Source: Alphaproteobacteria bacterium (GTDB lineage Bacteria; Pseudomonadota; Alphaproteobacteria; Micropepsales; Micropepsaceae). Taken from it: a stretch of DNA of 64,000 bases. Shown one piece after another: positions 25,323 through 34,827 of the stretch. How positions within the stretch are numbered: the first letter of the stretch is position 1; each line of letters opens with the position of its first letter. The notes below the pieces were generated by a model, which searched no databases, was not told where the DNA came from, and worked only from the letters and a program-made list of their open reading frames with translations. The stretch lies in contig JAFKFG010000006.1 in the NCBI GenBank assembly GCA_017307355.1, positions 62,001 through 126,000 on the forward strand, written 5' to 3'. The translations under genes and the position numbers were made by a program.

Positions 25323-25940
25323 ATGAGCAAGCGCCAAAATTCCAAGTACAAACTCGACCGCCGCATGGGCGAGAATATCTGGGCCCGCCCGAAGAGCCCG
25401 GTCAACAAGCGCTCCTATGGTCCGGGCCAGCACGGCCAGCGCCGCGCCAAGAAGCTTTCCGACTATGGCACGCAGCTGCAGGCCAAACAAAAGCTGAAAG
25501 GCTATTACGGCAACATCACCGAGCGGCAATTCCGTAAGTACTATACCGACGCGTCGCGCCGCCCCGGCGACACCGGCGAGAACATGATCGGCCTGCTCGA
25601 GACCCGTCTCGACACCGTCGTCTATCGCTCCAAGTTCGTGCCCACGCCCTTCGCCGCCCGCCAGCTGGTCAGCCATGGCCATGTGCGCGTCAACGGCCGC
25701 CGCGTCACCATCGCCTCCTATCAGGTGAAGGCGACCGACGTGCTGGAGCTGTCGCCCAAGGCCAAGGAAATGGCGCTGGTGCTGGAAGCCTCCAAGAGCG
25801 CCGAGCGCGACACGCCCGATTATGTGGAAGTCGATCACGGCAAGATGACCTCCAAGCTGCTGCGCGTGCCCAAGCTGGCCGACGTGCCGTATGCCGTGCA
25901 GATGCACCCGCACTTGATCGTTGAATTCTACTCGCGTTGA
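25323..25940 (+). CDS. rpsD: 30S ribosomal protein S4
   Basis: Primary 16S rRNA-binding protein that nucleates 30S assembly, 205 residues. The start [20 protein letters not shown], the [18 protein letters not shown] segment and the S4 RNA-binding domain ([34 protein letters not shown]) are unmistakable. It is monocistronic here, unlike the alpha operon location in E. coli, as is usual in alphaproteobacteria. A strong terminator follows. Confidence 0.98.
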   Translation: MSKRQNSKYKLDRRMGENIWARPKSPVNKRSYGPGQHGQRRAKKLSDYGTQLQAKQKLKGYYGNITERQFRKYYTDASRRPGDTGENMIGLLETRLDTVVYRSKFVPTPFAARQLVSHGHVRVNGRRVTIASYQVKATDVLELSPKAKEMALVLEASKSAERDTPDYVEVDHGKMTSKLLRVPKLADVPYAVQMHPHLIVEFYSR

Positions 25941-25981
25941 TGCGGATTCCACGCGCCCGCCGCGCGGATTGCCGAAAATAC

Positions 25982-26016
25982 AAAGCCCGCAGGCATCGCC
26001 TGCGGGCTTTTTCTTT
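25982..26016 (+). terminator. Rho-independent terminator of rpsD
   Basis: 13-bp stem AAAGCCCGCAGGC / GCCTGCGGGCTTT with a 3-base loop followed by TTCTTTTT. Confidence 0.9.
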
Positions 26017-26068
26017 TTGTCGGCCAGGTTAGAACGATCTTGGAATTGGCAAAAAGTCTTTTATCTCA

Positions 26069-26141
26069 CCATGGTCGGCTTTAAGCCGGCCATCCAGAGG
26101 ATGGCGATGTTGCTGGATGGGCGGGTCAAGCCCGCCCATGG
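26069..26141. repeat. CCATGG-bounded double-hairpin intergenic repeat
   Basis: Begins CCATGGTCGGCTTTAAGCC and ends GGGTCAAGCCCGCCCATGG. The two half-elements are each partly self-complementary and the outer CCATGG arms match. This type of element is frequent between alphaproteobacterial genes. It lies between rpsD and the GST gene. Confidence 0.55.
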
Positions 26142-26191
26142 AGAAAATGCGAGATTGACTTGATACGCCAAGTCTGACGCAGGGGTTTTAT

Positions 26192-26818
26192 ATGGCTTAC
26201 CGATTATATGGCGATCTGGGATCGGGCGCTTTTTCCGCCGAAGCGGCGCTGTCCGAAGTGGGCGCGCCCTATGAATTCGAGCTGATTTCGCTGGAGCGGG
26301 GCGAGCAGAAAGCGCCGCATTTCCTCAGCCTCAATCCCAGCGGCAAGATTCCGGCCCTGCGCCTGCCGGAAGGCGAGATCGTCACGGAGTCGCTGGCCAT
26401 CCTGCTGACATTGGCGGACCATTTTCCCCAGAGCGGGCTGTTGCCGCCCAAGCCGGGACCGCAGCGCGCCACCGCCTATCGCTGGCTCGCCTTCATGGCC
26501 AGCGAGATCTATCCCTTTGTCGAGATCGTGGATTATCCGGAGCGGTTCGCCCCGCGAGGCGCCGCCGCCGATGCTTTGCGCGAAGCGGCGCGGGGCCGGG
26601 TGCGCGAGCGCCTGCTTTTGATCGAGCAGGTGATGGCGGGGCCTTACATGCTGGCGGGCGGTTTTTCGCTGCTGGACATCTATGCCGCCATGTTCTCGCG
26701 CTGGAGCATCGGGGCGGACTGGCGGCGGACGAACCTGCCGCGCCTGACCGCGCTGGCGGCAACCGTGTCCAAGCGCCCGGCTCTCGCGTCGGTGTGGGAG
26801 AGGCATTTTGGGCCGTGA
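26192..26818 (+). CDS. Glutathione S-transferase family protein
   Basis: A 208-residue two-domain protein. The thioredoxin-like N-domain starts YRLYGDLGSGAFSAEAALSE and carries the glutathione gamma-Glu contact region NPSGKIPALRLPEGEIVTES. The helical C-domain has the LAGGFSLLDIYAAMFSRW N-capping box region. Ser12 or Ser15 could be the catalytic residue, as in beta/theta-class bacterial GSTs. Substrate unknown. Confidence 0.92.
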   Translation: MAYRLYGDLGSGAFSAEAALSEVGAPYEFELISLERGEQKAPHFLSLNPSGKIPALRLPEGEIVTESLAILLTLADHFPQSGLLPPKPGPQRATAYRWLAFMASEIYPFVEIVDYPERFAPRGAAADALREAARGRVRERLLLIEQVMAGPYMLAGGFSLLDIYAAMFSRWSIGADWRRTNLPRLTALAATVSKRPALASVWERHFGP

Positions 26819-26842
26819 ACTACTCGGGATAGATGCGCCAAT

Positions 26843-26913
26843 CCTCATGCTGAGCTTGTCGAAGCATGAGGGCGCAGAACACCGGCTCATCCTTCGACAA
26901 GCTCAGGATGAGG
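26843..26913. repeat. CCTCATGCTGAGC...GCTCAGGATGAGG palindromic repeat, copy 1
   Basis: Two inverted half-sites (CTGAGCTTGTCGAAGCATGAGG and CCTTCGACAAGCTCAGGATG, separated by 16 bases) form a long hairpin. Further copies are at 28317-28387 and 32374-32445, with a half copy at 62468-62493. Confidence 0.75.
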
Positions 26914-26922
26914 CAGGGAGCC

Positions 26923-27258
26923 TCAGGCCGCCGGTTCGAGCGCGACGCCGCGCTCCTTAAGGAACGGGCCAAGCTCCTGGGCTTCGAACATCTCGCGCAG
27001 GATGTCGGCGCCGCCCACGAACTCGCCCTTCACGTAAAGCTGGGGAATGGTCGGCCAGTTGGAGAAATCCTTGATCCCCTGGCGGATCTCCGGATCGGCC
27101 AAGACGTCCACGGCTTTGAACTTCACGCCCAGGTGAGAAAGAATCTGCACCGCCATGGAGGAGAAGCCACATTGCGGAAACACCGGCGTGCCCTTCATGT
27201 AGAGCAGGACATCATTGTTTTTCACATCTTCGGCAATGCGCGCCTGAACGTCGGACAT
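26923..27258 (-). CDS. grxD: Monothiol glutaredoxin (Grx4-type)
   Basis: A 111-residue CGFS glutaredoxin. VLLYMKGTPVFPQCGFSSMA holds the single active Cys, WPTIPQLYVKGEFVGGADI the glutathione contacts. CGFS proteins carry and deliver [2Fe-2S] clusters together with BolA proteins, and a bolA gene lies 1.1 kb away in the same neighbourhood. In alphaproteobacteria the two are often adjacent; here the Rsm22-like gene intervenes. Confidence 0.96.
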   Translation of the reverse strand: MSDVQARIAEDVKNNDVLLYMKGTPVFPQCGFSSMAVQILSHLGVKFKAVDVLADPEIRQGIKDFSNWPTIPQLYVKGEFVGGADILREMFEAQELGPFLKERGVALEPAA

Positions 27259-27323
27259 GGGACAGACCCTTTGAAAAGCAGGCCTGATCTAAGCACCGTC
27301 CTCTCAAGGGTCAAGGCGGCGCC

Positions 27324-28301
27324 ATGACACCGGCCCTGGACGCCGCAATCGCCCTGTTGCTGGAAGGGGTTTCGCGCAAGGAACTGGAGCAGCGGGCCGG
27401 GAAAATGTCCGTTTCCTACCGGGCGGGTGGGACCTCGGCGGGCATTACGGACCCGGCCGACGCGCTGGCGTATCTGGTGACGCGGGCGCCCGCGACCTAT
27501 GCGGCGCTATCGGTGGTTTTTTCCCGGATAGCCGAAGTGGCACCGGATTTTTCGCCCAGGGATCTGCTGGATGTGGGGGCGGGACCGGGCACGGCCAGCT
27601 GGGCAGCGCGCGATGCTTGGCCGTCGCTGGCCAAGGTCGCGATGGTCGAGCCCAATGCCGCGTTCCGGGACCTGGCCTCGCGCCTGATGCCGGACGCAAA
27701 GATCATGGCGGGCCGGCTCGGCATGGATCTGCCTCGCGCCGATCTGGTGGCGGCGGCTTACGTGCTGGCGGAATTGCCGGAAACCGCCGCCGCCGATACC
27801 GCCCGCGCATTGTGGGACGCGGCATCGCAGCTGCTGGTGCTGGTCGAGCCCGGCACGCCCGCCGGTTTCGCCCGCATTCGCGCGGCGCGGGCGGCGTTGA
27901 TCGCGGCGGGCGGGCATGTCGTGGCGCCCTGCACGCATGACCATGCCTGTCCATTGCAGGGGAGCGTCGGCGAGGCCCTTAGCGGCAGCGTAAGGGCGAG
28001 CGACAAAAAACAACCCGATTGGTGCCATTTCTCCCAGCGGCTGTCGCGCTCGCGCGATCACATGATCGCCAAGGGCGCCAAGGTGCCGTTCGAGGATGAG
28101 CGTTACGCCTATGTCGCGGTGTCGCGGACGCCCATGGATCGTGCGGGCCGGGCGCGGATCATCAAGCCACCGGTCGAATCCAAGCCCGGCGTCACCTTGC
28201 CTTTGTGCGAGGCGGAAGGCCTGCGCAACGCTTTTGTCGCGCGGCGCGACAAGGACGCGTTCCGTGTCGCGCGCAGGAAGGAATGGGGCGATTTGTTTTA
28301 G
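27324..28301 (+). CDS. Rsm22-like ribosomal small subunit methyltransferase family protein
   Basis: A 325-residue SAM-fold protein. Motif I is LLDVGAGPGTASWAARDAW, followed by AMVEPNAAFRDLA. The Rsm22-specific cysteine motif is present as PCTHDHACPL and DWCHFSQRLSRSR. Mitochondrial homologues are needed for small-subunit assembly; the bacterial role is unproven. Between CPL and DWCHF there are about 17 extra residues (QGSVGEALSGSVRASDKKQP) encoded by a segment with an internal hairpin, where homologues normally have a very short linker. The frame is kept. Confidence 0.88.
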   Translation: MTPALDAAIALLLEGVSRKELEQRAGKMSVSYRAGGTSAGITDPADALAYLVTRAPATYAALSVVFSRIAEVAPDFSPRDLLDVGAGPGTASWAARDAWPSLAKVAMVEPNAAFRDLASRLMPDAKIMAGRLGMDLPRADLVAAAYVLAELPETAAADTARALWDAASQLLVLVEPGTPAGFARIRAARAALIAAGGHVVAPCTHDHACPLQGSVGEALSGSVRASDKKQPDWCHFSQRLSRSRDHMIAKGAKVPFEDERYAYVAVSRTPMDRAGRARIIKPPVESKPGVTLPLCEAEGLRNAFVARRDKDAFRVARRKEWGDLF

Positions 28302-28316
28302 CTCTTGGTTCGAAAT

Positions 28317-28387
28317 CCTCATGCTGAGCCCGTCGAAGCATGAGGGCAGCGATTGTAGCTCACCCTTCGACGAGCTCAGGGTGAGGG
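28317..28387. repeat. CCTCATGCTGAGC-type palindromic repeat, copy 2
   Basis: CCTCATGCTGAGCCCGTCG and its inverse half-site (CGACGAGCTCAGGGTGAGG), separated by about 16 bases. It lies between the Rsm22-like gene and bolA, which converge here, so it may act as a bidirectional hairpin. Confidence 0.75.
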
Positions 28388-28394
28388 ACGGTGG

Positions 28395-28628
28395 CTAGTC
28401 CTTGGCAGCCGTCTGCAATTGCAGCGCATGCAGGGTGCCGCCCATATGGCCTTTGAGCGCCGCATAGACCATCTGGTGCTGGGCGACGCGGGTCTTGCCC
28501 TTGAAGGCGGACGAGGCGATCACGGCGGCGAAGTGATTGTCGTCGCCCGCCAGATCCTTGATCTGGATATCGGCGTCCGGAAACGCGTGCCTGATATAGG
28601 CTTCGATCTCACTGGCTTTCATGCCCAT
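28395..28628 (-). CDS. BolA family protein
   Basis: A 77-residue protein with the BolA fold signature: MKASEIEAYIRHAFPDADIQ, DDNHFAAVIASSAFKGKTRV, and QHQMVYAALKGHMGGTLHAL. The C-terminal helix-turn-helix-like RVxQHQxVY motif is intact. BolA proteins partner CGFS glutaredoxins in Fe-S handling; grxD is nearby. It is the last gene before the purL 3' end, or the separate gene downstream of purL in the same direction. Confidence 0.93.
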   Translation of the reverse strand: MGMKASEIEAYIRHAFPDADIQIKDLAGDDNHFAAVIASSAFKGKTRVAQHQMVYAALKGHMGGTLHALQLQTAAKD

Positions 28629-28634
28629 CGTCTT

Positions 28635-28677
28635 GTCCTCAAGTAGCGAAGCGGTAGGACATTAAAAAAGTCCTCAA
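28635..28677. repeat. CAAGTAGCGAAGCGGTAG repeat, family G copy 1
   Basis: The conserved CAAGTAGCGAAGCGGTAG core is bounded by GTCCT and AGGAC, then an A-run and another TCCTCAA. Two more cores are at 34683-34742. It fills the purL-bolA gap and touches the purL stop. Confidence 0.65.
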
Positions 28678-30878
28678 TTGGTGACTGGAATTTCTTCGCG
28701 GCGCATGAAGCGGGGGAACCAGCCTTCATGGGCGGCGCGAAGTTTCGACAAGGTCACCTTGTCCTTGTCGTTGACGATGACGGCATCGCCGCCGGTCTTG
28801 CCCAGTTCCGTCACCGGAATATAGGCGTCGCGGGCTTCGGCCACGATCTTTTCGGCTTCGGCAAAGGGCGCGGCGATCAGATAGCGCGCCTGATCTTCGC
28901 CGAAGAAGAAGGGGATTGCGTCGGGCAGTGAGGCCTGGCCGATGCTGGCGCCGATATTGCCCTTCAGCGCCATTTCGGCGACCGCGACCAGAAGCCCGCC
29001 ATCGGACAAATCGTGCACGGTATCGACCCGACCCCGTTCGATCAGACCGCGCACGAAATCGCCATGCTTCTTTTCAGTGGCCAGGTCGACCGGCGGCGCG
29101 CCGCCTTCTTCCTTGCCTTCGATTTCGCGCAGATAGATGGACTGGCCCAGATGGCCCTTGGTTTCGCCGATCAGGATGATCACGTCATTCTCGCGGCGGA
29201 AGCCGGCGCGCGCCAATTTCGAGACGTCTTTCAGCAGGCCCACACCGCCGATCGCGGGCGTGGGCAGGATGCCTTCGCCATTGGTTTCGTTATAGAGCGA
29301 GCAATTGCCGCCGATGACGGGGAAGTCCAGCGCCCGGCAGGCTTCGCCGATGCCCTGAATGCCCGCCACGATTTCCCACATGATTTCGGGTTTCTGCGGA
29401 TTGCCGTAATTGAGATTGTCGGTGACGGCGAGCGGGGTCGCGCCCACCGCGGTGAGGTTGCGCCAGGCTTCCGCCACCGCCTGCTTGCCGCCTTCGAACG
29501 GATCGGGGCGGCAATAGCGCGGCGACACATCGGTGGTGATGGCCAGCGCCTTTTTGGTGCCATGGACGCGCACCACGGCGGCGTCGCCGCCCGGCGCTTC
29601 CACTGTGTCGTTCATCACGCTGTGATCATATTGTTCCCAGATCCAGCGGCGCGAGGCCATGTCGGGCGTGCCGAGCAGCTTGGTCAGCGATTCGATCACC
29701 GAACGGGATTTGTCATAGGTGGGCTGGCCTGCCGCCGGCGCGCGCTGAACGAAGGGACGCTGATAGACCGGCGCTTCGTCGGACAGCGAGGTGACGGGAA
29801 TATCGGCGACGATCTCGCCCTTATGTTTGGCGATGAAGCGGTTGGTATTGGTGGTGACGCCGATGACGGCGAAATCCAGTTCCCATTTGCGGAAGATCTT
29901 TTCCGCTTCCGCCTCGCGGCCGGGCTTCAAGACCGCCAGCATGCGCTCCTGGCTTTCCGACAGCAGCATCTCGTACGCGGTCATGTTTTCTTCGCGCTGG
30001 GGTACCTTGTCGAGGTCCAGCTCGATGCCGCTGCCGCCCTTGTCGGCCATTTCGGCGGAGGAAGAAGTGAGGCCGGCCGCGCCCATGTCCTGAATGGCGA
30101 TGATGGCGTCGGTCGCCATCAGTTCCAGGCAGGCTTCCAGCAAGAGCTTTTCGGTGAAGGGATCGCCGACCTGGACGGTGGGGCGTTTCTCCTCGCTGTC
30201 CTCGTTGAATTCCGCGCTCGCCATGGTGGCGCCGTGAATGCCGTCGCGGCCGGTCTTGGAGCCGACATAGACCACGGGGTTGCCCGCGCCCTTGGCGGCG
30301 GAGAGGAAAATCTTGTCGGTGCGGGCCAGGCCCACGCACATGGCGTTGACCAGGATGTTGCCATTGTAGGAGCGATGGAAGTTGACTTCGCCGCCCACGG
30401 TGGGCACGCCCATGCAATTGCCGTAACCGCCGATGCCCGAGACCACGCCCGACACCAGATGGCGGGTCTTGGGATGTTCGGGCTCGCCGAAGCGCAGCGC
30501 GTTCATCATCGCGATGGGGCGCGCGCCCATGGTGAACACATCGCGCATGATGCCGCCCACGCCGGTCGCCGCGCCTTGATAGGGCTCGATGAAGGACGGG
30601 TGATTGTGCGATTCCATCTTGAAGATGCAGGCGTCGCCGTCGCCGATATCGATCACGCCGGCATTCTCGCCCGGGCCTTGGATCACCCAGGGCGCCTTGG
30701 TGGGCAGGGTCTTCAGATGGGCGCGGGTGGATTTATACGAGCAATGCTCGCTCCACATCACGCTGAAGACGCCCAGCTCCACCAGATTGGCGTCGCGGCC
30801 CAAGAGCGTCTTGATGCGGGCATATTCTTCGTCCGAGAGGCCATGCTCGCGGATCTGTTCGGCGGTGATTTTGGTCAT
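28674..30878 (-). CDS. purL: Phosphoribosylformylglycinamidine synthase subunit PurL
   Basis: Converts FGAR to FGAM with ATP and PurQ-supplied ammonia, step 4 of purine synthesis. The 734 residues are the small-type PurL that needs PurS and PurQ. Typical motifs: [72 protein letters not shown] and the later [13 protein letters not shown] [16 protein letters not shown]. It starts 13 bases after the purQ stop within purS-DUF2059-purQ-purL. Confidence 0.98.
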   Translation of the reverse strand: MTKITAEQIREHGLSDEEYARIKTLLGRDANLVELGVFSVMWSEHCSYKSTRAHLKTLPTKAPWVIQGPGENAGVIDIGDGDACIFKMESHNHPSFIEPYQGAATGVGGIMRDVFTMGARPIAMMNALRFGEPEHPKTRHLVSGVVSGIGGYGNCMGVPTVGGEVNFHRSYNGNILVNAMCVGLARTDKIFLSAAKGAGNPVVYVGSKTGRDGIHGATMASAEFNEDSEEKRPTVQVGDPFTEKLLLEACLELMATDAIIAIQDMGAAGLTSSSAEMADKGGSGIELDLDKVPQREENMTAYEMLLSESQERMLAVLKPGREAEAEKIFRKWELDFAVIGVTTNTNRFIAKHKGEIVADIPVTSLSDEAPVYQRPFVQRAPAAGQPTYDKSRSVIESLTKLLGTPDMASRRWIWEQYDHSVMNDTVEAPGGDAAVVRVHGTKKALAITTDVSPRYCRPDPFEGGKQAVAEAWRNLTAVGATPLAVTDNLNYGNPQKPEIMWEIVAGIQGIGEACRALDFPVIGGNCSLYNETNGEGILPTPAIGGVGLLKDVSKLARAGFRRENDVIILIGETKGHLGQSIYLREIEGKEEGGAPPVDLATEKKHGDFVRGLIERGRVDTVHDLSDGGLLVAVAEMALKGNIGASIGQASLPDAIPFFFGEDQARYLIAAPFAEAEKIVAEARDAYIPVTELGKTGGDAVIVNDKDKVTLSKLRAAHEGWFPRFMRREEIPVTN

Positions 30879-30891
30879 GCCAACTTCTTAA

Positions 30892-31554
30892 TCATGAAAG
30901 CGCTTCGATCAAACTCTGGAACAGGGCGCGGCCGTCGGTGCCGCCGGTGATCGGGTCCACGACCCGCTCGGGATGGGGCATCAGGCCCAGCACATTGCGT
31001 TTTTCGTTGAGGATGCCGGCGATGTCGCGTGCCGAGCCGTTGGGATTGTCCTGATAGCGGAACATCACCCGGCCTTCGCCTTCGAGCCGGTTCAACGTCT
31101 CGTCATCGGCATAGTAATTGCCTTCGCCATGCGCGACGGGGAAGGTGACGCTCTGGCCCTTTTCATATTTGCGGGTGAAGGCGGACTGGCTTTCTTCCAC
31201 CCGCAAAGTCACCGGCTTGCAGACGAATTTGAGGCCCGCATTGCGCATCAAGGCGCCCGGCAACAGGCCCGATTCCGTCAGCACCTGAAAGCCGTTGCAG
31301 ATGCCCAAGACCGCGCCGCCCCTGGCGGCATGGGCCTTGACCGCCTTCATCACGGCGGACTGGTTGGCCATGGCGCCGCAGCGCAGATAATCGCCATAGG
31401 AAAAGCCGCCCGGCAGCACCACCAGATCGACATCCGGCAATGTGCTTTCCCGGTGCCAGACCATTTCGGTCTTGCGGCCGGTCATTTCTTCCAGGGCAGT
31501 GGCCGCGTCGCGGTCGCAGTTGGAAGCGGGAAAGACAATCACGGCGGATTTCAT
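30892..31554 (-). CDS. purQ: Phosphoribosylformylglycinamidine synthase subunit PurQ
   Basis: Class I glutamine amidotransferase subunit, 220 residues, that channels ammonia to PurL. Catalytic Cys is in [15 protein letters not shown] and the His/Glu pair in GLMPHPERV. The N-terminus [16 protein letters not shown] is exact for PurQ. The ATG at 31554 has AAGGTGAT upstream; an ORF extension to 31587 lacks support. It begins 7 bases after the DUF2059 stop, indicating tight coupling. Confidence 0.97.
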   Translation of the reverse strand: MKSAVIVFPASNCDRDAATALEEMTGRKTEMVWHRESTLPDVDLVVLPGGFSYGDYLRCGAMANQSAVMKAVKAHAARGGAVLGICNGFQVLTESGLLPGALMRNAGLKFVCKPVTLRVEESQSAFTRKYEKGQSVTFPVAHGEGNYYADDETLNRLEGEGRVMFRYQDNPNGSARDIAGILNEKRNVLGLMPHPERVVDPITGGTDGRALFQSLIEALS

Positions 31555-31561
31555 CGGGCCA

Positions 31562-32110
31562 TCACCTTTGCCGGGCCTTGCCGGCATTCATGTTCGCACG
31601 CACTTTTTCCAGAACCTTGGGCGCCACCTGATCGCTCCAGGCCGACGCCAGGTCGATCTCCTGGCGGTCCAGGGCGGCGCGTTCCTTGAAATATTTGGCG
31701 CCGATGCCGCTGGAATAAAAACTGATCAGCTGATCCAGCTCGGCATCCGTGAAGCGGGTGGCGTAAAGCTGGGCGGACAGCAGCATGAATTCGTTGATCT
31801 CTTCCTGGACCTGGCCCCGCACCCGGTCGCGGAATGCGTTCCAGAACAGGGCATTCTGCCCGGGATGTTCGCGCTGCTCGGACATCACCACGATATCCAG
31901 CACGCTGTCGGCTTTCTTGAGGACATCGGCGCGGGAATCCGACACTTCCAGGAACTTCATCGCCTTGGCGACATGCGGATCGGTCTTCAGCGCAGCCAGC
32001 TTTTCCGGCGATTGGGCCAGAAGCTGTTCGGTGGACATCTGCGCGAAAGACGGACCCGTGGCGGCAAGCAGGACGAGAGGAACGATGAGGAGCCGCGCGG
32101 CCCTGAGCAT
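31562..32110 (-). CDS. DUF2059 domain protein, secreted
   Basis: A 182-residue exported protein: Sec signal [20 protein letters not shown]...SFA, then a helical DUF2059 domain ([40 protein letters not shown]). Function is unknown. It sits between purS and purQ with gaps of 8 and 7 bases, so it is cotranscribed with FGAM synthase genes although its product leaves the cytoplasm. The gene order purS-DUF2059-purQ-purL is unusual compared with plain purSQL. Confidence 0.88.
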   Translation of the reverse strand: MLRAARLLIVPLVLLAATGPSFAQMSTEQLLAQSPEKLAALKTDPHVAKAMKFLEVSDSRADVLKKADSVLDIVVMSEQREHPGQNALFWNAFRDRVRGQVQEEINEFMLLSAQLYATRFTDAELDQLISFYSSGIGAKYFKERAALDRQEIDLASAWSDQVAPKVLEKVRANMNAGKARQR

Positions 32111-32118
32111 GGGGGCGC

Positions 32119-32358
32119 CTATCGGATCTCGATTTCGTATTTCTCGATCACGGTGTTGGCCAGAAGCTTTTCGCACATGTCTTTCAGCGAAGCCTTGGCC
32201 TTGGTCGCATCGGTCTCGTTGAGATCCAGATCGATCACCTTGCCCTGGCGCACCTCGCCGACCGAGCCGAAGCCCAGCCCGTTCAGGGCATGGCCGATGG
32301 CTTTGCCTTGCGGGTCCAGCACGCCATTCTTCAATGTCACAAAAACTCGGGCTTTCAT
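32119..32358 (-). CDS. purS: Phosphoribosylformylglycinamidine synthase subunit PurS
   Basis: A 79-residue small subunit bridging PurQ and PurL. MKARVFVTLKNGVLDPQGKA and GFGSVGEVRQGKVIDLDL are typical. The ATG at 32358 gives the expected length; the longer frame runs into a repeat. First gene of the FGAM synthase operon, 95 bases after purC on the same strand, so purC-purS-DUF2059-purQ-purL may be one transcript interrupted by a palindromic repeat. Confidence 0.95.
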   Translation of the reverse strand: MKARVFVTLKNGVLDPQGKAIGHALNGLGFGSVGEVRQGKVIDLDLNETDATKAKASLKDMCEKLLANTVIEKYEIEIR

Positions 32359-32373
32359 CGGTTCTTTTCGTGT

Positions 32374-32445
32374 CCTCACCCTTCGACAGGCTCAGGGTGA
32401 GGGGAAGAGTTGGTATCCTCATGCCGAGCCTGTCGAAGCATGAGG
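32374..32445. repeat. CCTCATGC-type palindromic repeat, copy 3
   Basis: Half-sites CCTTCGACAGGCTCAGGGTG and CATGCCGAGCCTGTCGAAGC are inverted around a 16-base centre. It fills the purC-purS gap and would form a hairpin in the transcript there. Confidence 0.75.
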
Positions 32446-32453
32446 ACGTGGAA

Positions 32454-33218
<765 letters not shown>

Positions 33219-33370
33219 GGGAAATGTCCTTGGACGCCCGTCCATTAACAGTCGAGCGTGACTGTGAATTTAGGGGCGCGGGTGAAGCGGAGCAATGATT
33301 CCTGGGGCCGCAGGGCCGCATAGCGGGTTCCCGTCCACAGGTGGCGGTAAATTGCCGCTATTTCAATAGG

Positions 33371-34675
33371 TTAGCTGCCGAAAACTCGCTTGAAGATCGT
33401 ATCCACCTGCTTCAGGTGGTAACCCAGGTCGAACATCGTTTCCAGTTGCGGCACCGGCAGGGCCTTGGCCACGTCGGAATCGGCCTTGAGCAGGTCCAGA
33501 AGATTGCCTTCCCCGTTCCAGGCCCGCATCGCGTTGCGCTGCACCATCCGGTAGCTGTCCTCGCGGGAAACCCCCGCCTGGGTGAGGGCCAGCATCACCC
33601 GCTGGCTGTGGACCAGGCCGTGGGTGCGGTCGAGATTTTCCTGCATCCGGGCGGGATAGACCACCAGCTTCTCCACCACTCCGGTCATGCGGGCCAGGGC
33701 GAAATCGAGCGTGATGGTGGCGTCGGGGCCGATGTAGCGCTCGACCGAGGAGTGGGAAATGTCCCGCTCGTGCCACAGCGCCACATTTTCCATGGCCGGG
33801 AAGGCATAGGACCGCACCATGCGGACGAGGCCCGTGACATTCTCCGTGAGCACCGGGTTGCGCTTGTGCGGCATGGCGCTGGAGCCCTTCTGGCCGGGGG
33901 AGAAATATTCCTCCGCTTCCAGGACTTCGGTGCGCTGCAGATGGCGGATTTCGACCGCCAGCCGCTCCAGGGACGAGGCCACCACGCCCAGTGCCGCGAA
34001 ATAGGCGGCATGGCGGTCTCGGGGGATCACCTGGGTCGAAACCGGCTCCACGGAAAGGCCCATTTTCTGGGCCACATGCTCTTCCACGCGCGGGTCGATA
34101 TTGGCGAAGGTACCGACCGCGCCGGAAATGGCGCAGGTGGCGATTTCCGCCCGCGCCGTCACCAAACGCGCGCGGGCGCGTGTGAATTCCGCGAAATAGG
34201 TGGCCAGCTTGACGCCGAAGGTGGTGGGTTCGGCATGGATGCCATGGCTGCGGCCGATGGTGGGCGTCATCTTATATTCGAAGGCGCGCTTTTTCAGCGC
34301 CGCCAGCAGCGCGTCCACATCGGCGATCAGAAGATCGGCGGCCCGCATCAGCTGCACATTCAGGCAGGTGTCCAGCACATCGGACGACGTCATGCCCTGA
34401 TGCACGAAGCGGGCTTCCGGGCCCACGATTTCGGACAAATGGGTGAGAAAGGCGATCACGTCATGCTTGACCTCGCGCTCGATCTCGTCGATCCGCGCCA
34501 CGTCGAATTTCGCGTCCCTGCCTTTTTCCCAGACCTTGGCGGCGGCCGATTTCGGCACCACGCCCAGCTCGGCCAGGGCGTCGGTGGCGTAAGCCTCGAT
34601 CTCGAACCAGATGCGGAACTTGGTCTCGGGCGACCAGATGGACACCATCTGTTCACGGGCATAGCGGGGGATCAT
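33371..34675 (-). CDS. purB: Adenylosuccinate lyase
   Basis: Acts twice in purine synthesis (SAICAR to AICAR, and adenylosuccinate to AMP). The 434 residues include the fumarase-superfamily signature GSSAMPHKRNP, the catalytic region FVHQGMTSSDVLDTCL and the SHGIHAEPTTFGVKLA segment. Catalytic His and Ser are present. Upstream of purC by 152 bases with no visible terminator, so a purB-purC-purSQL transcript is possible. Confidence 0.97.
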   Translation of the reverse strand: MIPRYAREQMVSIWSPETKFRIWFEIEAYATDALAELGVVPKSAAAKVWEKGRDAKFDVARIDEIEREVKHDVIAFLTHLSEIVGPEARFVHQGMTSSDVLDTCLNVQLMRAADLLIADVDALLAALKKRAFEYKMTPTIGRSHGIHAEPTTFGVKLATYFAEFTRARARLVTARAEIATCAISGAVGTFANIDPRVEEHVAQKMGLSVEPVSTQVIPRDRHAAYFAALGVVASSLERLAVEIRHLQRTEVLEAEEYFSPGQKGSSAMPHKRNPVLTENVTGLVRMVRSYAFPAMENVALWHERDISHSSVERYIGPDATITLDFALARMTGVVEKLVVYPARMQENLDRTHGLVHSQRVMLALTQAGVSREDSYRMVQRNAMRAWNGEGNLLDLLKADSDVAKALPVPQLETMFDLGYHLKQVDTIFKRVFGS

Positions 34676-34682
34676 GGGCAGG

Positions 34683-34754
34683 ACCTCAAGTAGCGAAGCG
34701 GTAGGTCACAAAAGTGACCTCAAGTAACGAAGTGGTAGGCCATCAAAAATGGCC
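34683..34754. repeat. CAAGTAGCGAAGCGGTAG repeat, family G copies 2 and 3 in tandem
   Basis: The first core is bounded by ACCT/AGGT. The second (CAAGTAACGAAGTGGTAG) is flanked by TGAC and then GGCCATCAAAAATGGCC, a small hairpin. The unit lies directly upstream of purB. Confidence 0.65.
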
Positions 34755-34827
34755 TTCTCTTGACGCTGGCTTCTAGCAAAGGCCAGGACCCGCGCCAAGC
34801 AAGGGGCAGACTGCGCGGCGGACCGGC

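Noticed and set aside
29013..30950. 645-codon plus-strand ORF opposite purL
   Set aside because: Antisense shadow caused by GC-biased third positions; purL on the minus strand has full motif support.
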